Shown here one piece after another: positions 44,740-54,200 of a stretch of DNA of 64,000 nt. A model generated the notes under the pieces. The model made no database searches, was not told where the DNA came from, and saw only the letters and a program-made list of their open reading frames with translations. The number at the start of each line of letters is the position of its first letter. Position 1 is the first letter of the stretch. Both the position numbers and the translations under genes were made by a program. The DNA is from Crocodylus rhombifer (Eukaryota > Chordata > Crocodylia > Crocodylidae), in contig JAVSML010020424.1 of NCBI GenBank assembly GCA_038503035.1, positions 220,190 through 284,189 of the forward strand, given 5' to 3'.

Positions 44740-45530
44740 GGGGGACACCTGCTCCCTCAGCCTACTGACTTGTATCAGCTACCTGGGTGAGGGGCTTCTA
44801 CCTGGTAGGCTAGAGTCTGCCCGGCAACTAGTGATGTATTTCAAATTGGTTGGCCGACAGCCAACAGGTGCTGGCCTCCATTGGACCAGGTGAATGAGAT
44901 CACAGGGGCTATATAACTTAAGACTGCCCGGGAGAAGGGGGCAGCAGCCCTGCGGGGGACTCAGACTTAGAGAGGAGCTTTACCATCGGAAACTGGCTTT
45001 CGCCCCCACGACTCATGAGTGAGGCACGGCCTGCCTTCAGAGGGGATCACCAACAGCCTTGGGATGATGCTTGTGAGTAAGCTACTGGAGATCTGGGTAG
45101 ATATCTAGCTGGCAGTAAATCAGATGCGTGATCAAAAGGCTACCTCAGCCAGACTGTTTTGTTCTATGGGCTTTCTATGATATTGCTCTATCTTGTACCC
45201 TATTTTCACCCTACCCCTGTAATCAATAAAGTTCTCCTTTGTGACCGGTGTAGGAGACTTATTGAGGGGTGGGTCTAAATTATGCCTAAGAGGCCCCTTA
45301 GGTCTGTGGACTAAGGGAGACTTTCCTTTTTGGCCCCGATTTGGGGAAGTGCCTCAAGTGCCTGTATTGGGTCAAGCACCCACAGGACTATTAGGCCTGT
45401 GTTTCCCCAAGGACACAGGGCCGAGACAGTCCCTTCTCAGGGTGGTGGCAGCACACGTTATCCCAGGGCTAGTGAGTGTGCTCCAGGAAAGGGGGCAGCC
45501 AGACATGAGGCGCCCCTAGGGAGGCACTTG
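44740..45530 (+). mobile_element. Possible solitary LTR of an endogenous retro-element
   Basis: The stretch has the order of an LTR: a TATA box (TATATAA, 44910-44916), then about 300 bp, then AATAAA (45225-45230) followed by TCTCCTTTGTG. After that comes sequence containing GGTGGTGGCAGCACACG. No gag, pol or env coding sequence is visible next to it. Boundaries and target-site duplications could not be fixed by eye, so the call rests on signal order only. Confidence 0.4.
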
Positions 45531-46074
45531 GAGCTTGGAAGGTGGTCGGGCACAGGGAGGTGGGTGGCTCAACACAGGAGCGCCCCTACTGGTCCACCAC
45601 ATGCTGTAGTGATTAGTCCCTTCAGGACCTCACCCTGTGGCACATACCGAGCGTCAGGCCCCAGATCTCACTGCCCAGCCAGGAGAGGAGTGGACTGGGT
45701 GGGAACTCCTGACCTCTTTGCCATCACATGGGGTGTCAAGGCAGCAACAGGGCAAATACCCTGCAACCGAAGGGGAAGCACATGGCTATTTGTGTACTGT
45801 AAGCCAAACTGCACCACACGAGGGCTAAAACAGCCTCAGCAAGTGACCTGAAAGCAACAGAGTGGGGCAGTTTCTATGTACTCAACCACATCAGTGACAC
45901 GGGCTTGCGGGGACTGGGCCCTGAGACCCAGGACTTCACTCCAGATGGCTTTGCTCACCTGAAAGGCAGGAGAGGGGGAGTTTACATCCAGTGAGCAAAG
46001 TCTTCACACAGAGGCAGGATGCCACTGGCCCATACACAGCAACCAAGAGAGACTTGTTAAACAGGAAACTTTGG

Positions 46075-46080
46075 TTTATT
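46075..46080 (-). terminator. Candidate distal poly(A) signal of SLC25A1
   Basis: AATAAA on the minus strand, followed within 30-45 nt by a TG-rich stretch (TTGGTTGCTGTGTATGG), the usual downstream element. It implies a 3' UTR of about 2.1 kb. A nearer AATAAA at 46534-46539 would give about 1.6 kb. Confidence 0.5.
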
Positions 46081-48157
46081 GTGGATGCTCTCACCAAAGA
46101 GCACCAGTTTGGCCTTGACAATGGCAAGAGAAAGACTTGCTCTACCATTCAACCTCAAGTGCAATACTAACACCCTCCACCCCAACAAGCTTCAAAAGGA
46201 ACCCTTGGGTTCTACAATAGTAGCAAGAGAGGAACAAAGCACCTGACCAGGCGTCCTGTATAGCACTCCCCCGAGAGCCAGCGTGCACCCTGGCCAGCCA
46301 GACCACTGCAAACAACCGTGCTGCGGGCAGCTGCCAGTGACTGTCGGCAGATGCATGGCACACCAGAGGCTGCCAATGCTGCAGTAATGTACGTGGCTGG
46401 AGCTGCAAGGTCCGGGACCAATACTGTGGAATAGCGTAGTCAACTACTGAACACACACTCAAGTGCACTTGCACCCTGGTAGGGATGTGTGCTGGCTTTT
46501 CATGCTCAGGCTTCGTTCAGAAGAGCTTCCGATTTTATTCAAGTTGCGAACACAAAATGTAATAGAAAAAAAAAGTCTCCATGGCTTTGAAGCAGAGAGT
46601 GACACTCTCCTAACTCCTCTGGTATGGTAGTATTAAGGCTGTATTTGTTACCAACAGAACATTGAACAGAGAGACCCCCACATCTCCATCATAGACAAGA
46701 CACACAATTTGGCACAAACAGACTGGAATCATTATGAGCACTTGGCACTGGGCAGAGACCTACAGTTCTCTTCAGATACAGTGCAGGTGTTTACTAGGTC
46801 CACATTGAGTTCATTTAATCTCTAGGTACTTATATGGCCCTCATCACTGGAACAGAGAAGCAGAAAGGGGGCAGGAGGCAGGAATGCACAAGAAGGAATG
46901 CCCTAATGAGGGAAAGGGCCTCCTCGCGAGTGGTACAAAGGCCAAGCGTAAGGCAAGAGGGTGTCACCTGTGCTCTTGCCCCACCCTCACACCTTCAAAT
47001 TGTAAACAGAGGGGCTTCAGCAGAGGTGCTGCAGGTTCTGGTTGTTCTGAGGATGTTTCCTCAGCAATGAAAACCAAAACTTCACTGAGACCCAGTGGCA
47101 TGGGTGCCTTCGGTCCATACCAGAATGTTACATGTCTGGGCTGGAGAGTCAGGGATGTGCCAGGCCTGCAACAGCTCTGCCAGATGCCAACGGTGAGAGG
47201 GGAGGACAGGACAGGGCATGCTGTCTGCCCTCAACTACAAGGAGAGGCGGTGCAGAATGGATTCTCCATTCTCCTCCAAGGGATGCTGCTGGCCTGGCAG
47301 AGCTGACAGGAGGGCGGGCATGCTCAGAATAGATTTAAGGCCATGGGTCATACTGGATCTGGCTCAGAGGGGAGGGACAAACCAACACTGGCTGCCCTGT
47401 GACACCCCCCAGCTTCCAGAGGCAAAACAGCCGATATAGGCCACACAGCATTAAGTTGCCCCTTCCAATGGGAAATGCTGCACTTGAGGCAAGGACGAGG
47501 TCTGCTAGAGCAGGCTGGGGTTCCCCATCACTGATGGAGATAAGCTGAGATCCAAACCATCCCCTCTAGCAATTCCTGCATCTAGAGGCTGGCACTGGAG
47601 TAGCTGGGAGCTCCCCTACAGCCAGGGCCCTCACAGCAAGGCAGGGGATGCAACAAGCCCCCCAGCCTCCCTCAGTGCAGTGCAGCCTGCTAGGATAGAC
47701 ATGGCATAACAGTGCCTGTCAGTGGAAAGCTACTTGCTGGCTAATTTGGTCCAAAGGCAAAAGGAAACTGGCTGAATTCTGAGCTGAAGAACCGTGGCGC
47801 CTTTCTCACTCATGGGCACCAAGCTCCTAGCTCCTCCCACCCCTCCAAGCAGCCACAGCTGGCCACTGTGAAGCTTGAAGATAAGATTTCCCCCTCCCCC
47901 CCATCATGGCATTGCACAATCCATAATTTAAACCTATCCACAGTTCATTCCTATAAATAAAGGTCACTGGGTTTGTTAAAAGAAGGGATGGGGAGGGGGA
48001 CATGGGGTGGCTTCCCCTGCCTGCACACACATGGGAGACTTGAGCCCCCAGCACCGCCTCTGGTGAAGTGTCCCTCTGGTTCCTCTGGGGTTGGTCATCC
48101 TTCTCCAGCTGTGGCCTGGCAGAGGTGAAGGCGGTGCCACTGCCCGGAGCCATGGGC
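46081..48157 (-). other. SLC25A1 3' untranslated region (inferred)
   Basis: Sequence between the TGA at 48158 and the distal poly(A) signal. It has no splice-flanked coding exon on the minus strand and no recognised transposon. It is inferred to be 3' UTR because no earlier minus-strand AATAAA was found. Its length is long compared with mammalian SLC25A1. Confidence 0.4.
46534..46539 (-). terminator. Alternative proximal poly(A) signal of SLC25A1
   Basis: AATAAA on the minus strand, about 1.6 kb after the stop codon. The sequence after it is less TG-rich than at the distal site. Confidence 0.35.
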
Positions 48158-48272
48158 TCAGTCCGTCTTCCACACCTTGTTGAGGAGCTTGACCACTTCA
48201 TCATAGATGACAAAGACAATCGCCACGTCCAGACAGACCCGACCCAGGCGCGGGACGGTGCCCTTGTAGAAC
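48158..48272 (-). CDS. SLC25A1 exon 9 with stop codon
   Basis: Encodes residues 275-311: [37 protein letters not shown], then TGA at 48158-48160. The acceptor is CCTGCTGACAG. It is essentially identical to human in this part. Confidence 0.96.
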
Positions 48273-51200
48273 CTGTCAGCAGGGGAGAGGCAAGGGGTGA
48301 GCAGGGAGCCTGGCAGACTGGAGTGAGGTAGTACCTGGGCTTCCTTTGGTGGAGCAGGAAAGGCCAGGACTATGACACCTCACCCTGCTCTCCAGCTCAA
48401 CCCCTCCACCATAAGTTGTGAGCTGCATGTGTCCTGGTCCCTGCTGGCAGCAAGGTGTTATGGAGGAGCTCCCTCCAGGCCAGGGAACTCCAAAAGGAAT
48501 TTCAAAATCAGCAATGACAAACTTTCAAGTACCCTGACCAGGGGCTTCTACTAACAGCTGTGAAGCAGGATCTCTTCTACCCAGCCGGCTCAGCTTCTCT
48601 GGAGGTTCTGGACCAGTTCCTCAGCTGGTGCAAGCCAGAAAATTTCATCGTAGCCCACAGGCTGGCATCACTTGCACAAAAGCTAAGAAAATCCTTACTT
48701 GCTCCCCACTCCCTTCCCTATCCTTCCAGCCTTCTACATCTCTGCTGAGCAGCTCACACCCAGACCACACCTACTCCCTGCCCCTTCTATTCACCCTTTT
48801 GTCTTTTCTAGACTGCCCCTTACAACCAGGGACAAGCCTCCCATACACACAGGCCCAGAGGCTTCTCAGCCTCCAAATCCCAGAAGCAGATGCCTGTTAA
48901 CCAGGAACCCCAAGCTGACACCTGTTCCTCTGTTCAGCTGCTTTGCCAGTGGCACTGGATTGTGGTGGAGGGATTGTTCTCAACACCACCCTCCTCCCCC
49001 TCTTTCAGAGCCCCAAGCACCTGTGCTGCCCTCACACCAAAAGGAGACAAGACACAGGACTCACGCCAGGGGCCCTTCGTATTTCATGATCTTGTAGGCA
49101 CAGTCCCAGGTGCTCTTGTATTTGTGCGCTTCCAGCCCCTAAAGGAAGTAAGAGAGAAGGGTCAAACACTGACATCACAGCCCTGGGGTAGGTTAATAGA
49201 AAACTCATTCCTAGGCAAGGGAACCTGGGGCCTACACCAGTCGTGTTCACCACCCTGTGGTTTCCCTGGCATAGAACTCATGTCCACACAAATTATACAC
49301 AATGGGCCAAAGGTACGGCCACCGCTATTCAGGGCAACCCGAACCACAGCTTGGCAAATCTCCCGTGAACCTCTCCTTCAAGGAGCAGCGCAAAAAGTTA
49401 CCCAGAGGGCAGTGTCACTTACAGCCAGGGCTATCAGACGAAACTACACTAGCCCTAAATCCAAAACAGTTCAGCTAGTATGGACATGACCACCCAAAGG
49501 CACCAGTATTGAAGGACTGTCATGGGGAATGCTCTTGGCCCCTGCTCTTCTTTTGTACAGCAGTTCCCTGTGCTGCCATTTCTACACTTGGCCAATGGGC
49601 CCTGAACAGGTATACATCACTGTGGGTAGGGAGGCCAACAGCAGGCTCTCAGTAAGTGCCAAGGAGTTGTGACTACACACTATACCTGCATCCTGGTTTT
49701 CACCACATCCAGCGGGGTGTTGCCAAAGACGCTTGCAGCTCCAGCAGTGGCCCCAAACACACCAGTGATAAAGGGGTTAATGACCTTATTTGGATCATCC
49801 CCTGGGAAGAGGAAGGGGCCAGGTGTTGAGGGGACAGCAAGAGAAGGTGGGTGGGAGAAGGTTGAAGAGAAGAGAAACATAGGACAAAGATGGTTAGAAA
49901 CCAAGCAAGGGAAGGGACATCACCAAATCCTTCTGCACATAATGGCTGTGCAGGCTCTGAAAGGCTTGGGTAGCAACCCAGAGCAGTACTAGTTTGGGCC
50001 CCAACAAGCAGGAGTCATGATGCCTCTGGGGACACAACAGGGCTGCAGGGACCAGAGACAAGCTTTCTGCAGACACCAGCAACAGGCAGGAGCTGGTGCA
50101 GCCATTTGAGGCCGACTGGCATTTACAGAGACTTGAAAGCTCACAGAGCCCCTAAGATCCTACTGGACTCAGGGCCTGGAGAGCAGGAGGCCCTGGCACA
50201 CTGGTCTGGAGTGCAGGGGTGAGAAAGTAACTCCTGGTGGCTCAGTTCTGTGTAGATCCAAGTGTCCACAGGAACCCTGGAAATATGATGAGGGAGCCCT
50301 GGAAGTACGATGAGGGAGCCTGAATGATGCAGCAAGCAGATGTGAGAAGGCAGAGCACAGCATGGGAGGGGGGCCTGTTCCACTGCTCCTGCTGGCTTAT
50401 GTTTTGAAGTCCCTGGGCTCCTCTTCTCCCCACCTCTGCACCGTCCCTTTCTCCATCCAGTAGAAGCAAAGCTGCAGAGACGGAGAGGGGGGCATTCTTG
50501 TTTGAGGGAAGGATTGAAGCTCAGGGGAGGCTGGAAGAAGCCTAAAAACTCCTTTTGATGCAGGAAATCTTAGTCTTGGCCAATGGTAGCCAGAGCTCCC
50601 GGAGCTGTGCAGAGGCAGGGGTTGGCCTAGAGAAGCTGGGAGTCAGCAGCTGTACTGGGAAGAGCAGAGTCCCCATACCTTTGTACCAGTTCTTAAGAGA
50701 GGTCATGACAAAGAAGCGAATGGCCTGGTTGGATCCCTGCTTGAGGACAGTGGCTGTCAGCCCCTGGTAGGTGCCCTTCAGACCTGCAGCAAAATGGAGA
50801 CAACATTAGGGGAAGGACACAGCAGCAAGAACAGCTCATCCAAAACCACCACAACACCCTGCCTCTCAGCCCTCAGCCCCACAATACAACCCTTCCCTCT
50901 CCACATGCACACCAGGCACAAACAGCCACCATCTTCCCCTGGGGTCCCACCTGCTTGGTTCACACATATATTTAGCTTGGACAGGATGGTACAAAGTGTC
51001 GATTTGTGCAGGATGTGATGTTCAAGTTCACACTGGCTGCAGGGGTGAAGTCTGCATGGCTTTGGTGAGCTGCCAGAAAGCTACAGCCACCTGTCATTTG
51101 GTCTCCCCTTCCTTGCTACCCTGCTCCAGAGACCTCACTCACCTTGCTCACGGACAATCTCCCGCACACCATGGAAGAAACCATGGTACTTGGGCTTGGG

Positions 51201-54200
51201 GGAGCATTGGTCATGGATAAACTTCACCTGCGGGGGGGGGGGGGGGGGGGGGGGGGGGGNNNNNNNNNNNNNNNNNNNNNNNNNNNNNNNNNNNNNNNNN
51301 NNNNNNNNNNNNNNNNNNNNNNNNNNNNNNNNNNNNNNNNNNNNNNNNNNNNNNNNNNNGGGGGGGGGGGGGGGGTGGAAAAAAAAAATTAGAGCTTGCC
51401 ATGAAGCCCCACCAGGATGTAGAGAGACCCCCCCCCCCATGGGTATCCCAGAACTACAGGAGTCTCAGCACCCCCACCCAGATGTCCAGCAGCTGTGCTT
51501 TGCTTGGGAATTCAGCAGTGCAGGGCTAAAACTCTGTATCTACCCATGTGCAAGCACTAATGGAGGCCAGTCAGGAAGAGCGCCCTGCAGTCTAGACATC
51601 TGCCTTACCCAGAATGATTTCAGCTGAGGAATACCCAAAATGTACAAAGGTAGCAACCTGTTGAAGAGAATCTGGAAGTCCAGGGATGGACAGGAGGGTG
51701 GGTATTACTAACTCATGTCACCAGATCACAACTGAACCTACTGATCACCTGTGAGGTCTTAAATACATTAGTAACAATTGCTTCCCACATGGGAGAGTTG
51801 AGGCAGAGGGGTGAAGTGATTCACCTAATAAATATTGGTCTAATAAATGGTATCATTTTGGAACCAAGATTTCTAGTTTTTCTGCATGCGATTCACTTAA
51901 GTCGTTCAGCAAGGTCAGTGGCAGAGCCAAGAACAGCCTCCAGGGTCCCAAATCATCCGAGTGACAGCACACTGTGTTCTCAACCTCCTCTCAGGCAGAG
52001 GCACGAGGTGGTCATGATTCCTCTGGCCAATTGTCCAGCCTGGGTTTCAGACATAATATCACACACTACAGGATGCCTTTGTGCCCAGTTACCATTTACA
52101 GGGACATATTTTGCAGTTAAATTCCTGTTTGCAGCCCATGCTTCACAGGAGATGTTGGATCTGGGTGTCAAAGTGAGGAAGGAAAACTGAGCCCAGCACA
52201 TGGGGAAAGAGTTGAGAGAGAAATAGCTTCAGAGCGTGGGGCAGCTTGCCACTGACTGAGGTACTTGGCCATGCTTTTTGCATTACTGCTGTTCATGTTA
52301 GTATGTTGAGTGTCAGGTTCTGGGGTCAAGCCCCTAAACAAGTCTGCCAGCACGGGAGAGGTAGGCCAAGAAAGTCAAATCCAGTCTGAGTTCTAGTGAA
52401 TACAGGCAACCCTCACTTAACGAGGTTTCGTTATCGTGCTCATTTAATATACCTATCTAGTTTCACTCAGCACTGAGCGCTTCGTTATAACGCTCAGCAT
52501 GGGGGTGGGAGAAGCAGTGGCCATGGTGGTGAGGGAAGTGGCAAGTGGCAGCCGGTGGGAGCCCAGGGAGGGGTGGTAGAAGCCTGGGGTCTGCTCCGGC
52601 ATGTGGTGCTGGAGTGGGCAGGGAGGAGTGGTAGCAGTGAGAAGGGGAGGGTGAGGGGCCAGGCGGCGTGAGCTTGGAGCCCAGGCGTGCAGGGTCTGCT
52701 CTGGCACGTGGCGCTGGAGCGGCAGCGAGAAGCGGTGGGTGGGGCGCATTAGCACAGGGGCTGAGCCAGCAGGAGCACGGGGCCCAAGGCCAGGGCTGGC
52801 AGCAGTGCAGAGCCTGAGAAAGTGCAAGCCAAGCCCACAGAGCTCTCCCACCCCCGGGCTGCAGCCCATGCTGTTTTGCTTCAGGTCACACACCCGTGGG
52901 GCACAGAAGCTGTCTCGAGCCTGCAGCAAATTTGGTGGTGGCAGCTCATCCCAGTGGTGGTGGGCCTGGAGGGAACCCCCAGTGGGCAAAGCAGGGCATG
53001 GACAGGTAGGTGGCCCTACTGCTTACTCTGCGCCCCATGGATGGGTGGCTGGGGGCATGCACAGGTGCTCTGGCAGCCGGTAGGTGTGGGCCAGCAGGGG
53101 CCATCACAGCAGGGGAACAATGAGGCCAGGAAGAGCTGATGCCTTCCCTGGTACAGCCCACGTGGTGTCTTGCTGGGAGCAACCTGGCCAGGGCTGGCAG
53201 GTGGTGCGAAACCAATTATCTTTATTTACACTAAATCCTATGGGGAAATGGGTTTTGCTTAACGCTGTTTCACGTAGCGCTTGGTTTCTCCAGAACCGGT
53301 TAAGAGCGCTAAACAGGGGTTGCCTGCACCGTCCATCCACAAGGAAGTCCCTCTAGGGAAAGCCTGCTCTTGAAAATCCCACTTCTCACCACTAGGGCTC
53401 ATCAGAAGGCCGTAGTCATTTCATCTTCAGCAAAGCACAACTCCATTCTTGGCCACAGCAGAAAAGCTGAGTTTGGCCAATGCACTGCTCCCAGTGTTTG
53501 GAAGTGGTTTACTAGCTTGAGCTCTAGGTCATGCAGCAGGTATCAGGGCAAAAGCTTCCTCCAAACATGCAAGTCTTCCCAGCCTCTTCCCTCTTGCTCC
53601 GACTCATTCCCAGAACATCCCAGGGGCAGCAAAGAGCTCCCCTCTGTGTAGGCCCCTATGTAGGCTTGCAGGTCTCTGCTGTACCTTAATGGTCTCCATG
53701 GGACACACCACCATGACTGCCTCTGCCACCCCAGCTCCCAACCCACAGAAGAGGCTGCGCGTGCTGTCCAGCTTCCCCTGCTCATCTCTCATCTGGTTGC
53801 TGAGGAACTCGAACATGCCGAACCTGGCAGGGGAGAAAGGCCACAGATGCAAAACTTGCTGGACCCTGCAGAGAGCTAGATGGTGGGCACAGAGCTGGGG
53901 GCAGCTGGGGCCCTTCAAATGGGATTCACTCCCAATTCCTGCTCAGTATCGAGGTGGAGAGAGGCCATAAGAAGGGCTTCCCTGGCCTGGCCCCTCCCTA
54001 ATGCCATGCCACTGCCTGGCCTCCCCTGCATCCATCATATGCAGACCCTCAGGCCCTTCTCCTTTGCCAGCTGCACCTGTTTCTAAACAGTCCCCCGGGA
54101 AAGCCAGGTGCAAATCTCCCAACAAGCCAAGGCGATGGGGCCAGGCACCAGGCTGGGACTACTGACAGCTATCAGTGACAAGTAGAAACAAAGACGCAGC

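Larger units (their letters stand above)
38372..46049. other. Intergenic region between SLC25A1 and the SBSPON-like gene
   Basis: About 7.7 kb between the promoter side of the SBSPON-like gene and the 3' end of SLC25A1. It contains a CR1 copy with reverse-transcriptase remnants (39384-40505), a dispersed repeat (41581-41813), a (CCAA)n run (44117-44136) and an LTR-like element (about 44740-45530). I looked for homeobox exons (GSC2 lies next to SLC25A1 in human) and saw none. No other protein-coding exon is supported. Confidence 0.6.
51228..53684 (-). other. SLC25A1 intron between exons 4 and 5 (2.5 kb including gap)
   Basis: It holds the assembly gap (51260-51359) inside a G/C homopolymer, a MIR-like remnant (51785-51960) and a 924-bp element with terminal inverted repeats (52403-53326). 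No alternative exon is supported. Confidence 0.75.

Noticed and set aside
51135..51440. Open frames rich in glycine or proline across the N gap
   Set aside because: They are translations of poly-G/poly-C and N placeholders. Only 51143-51227 is a real exon.
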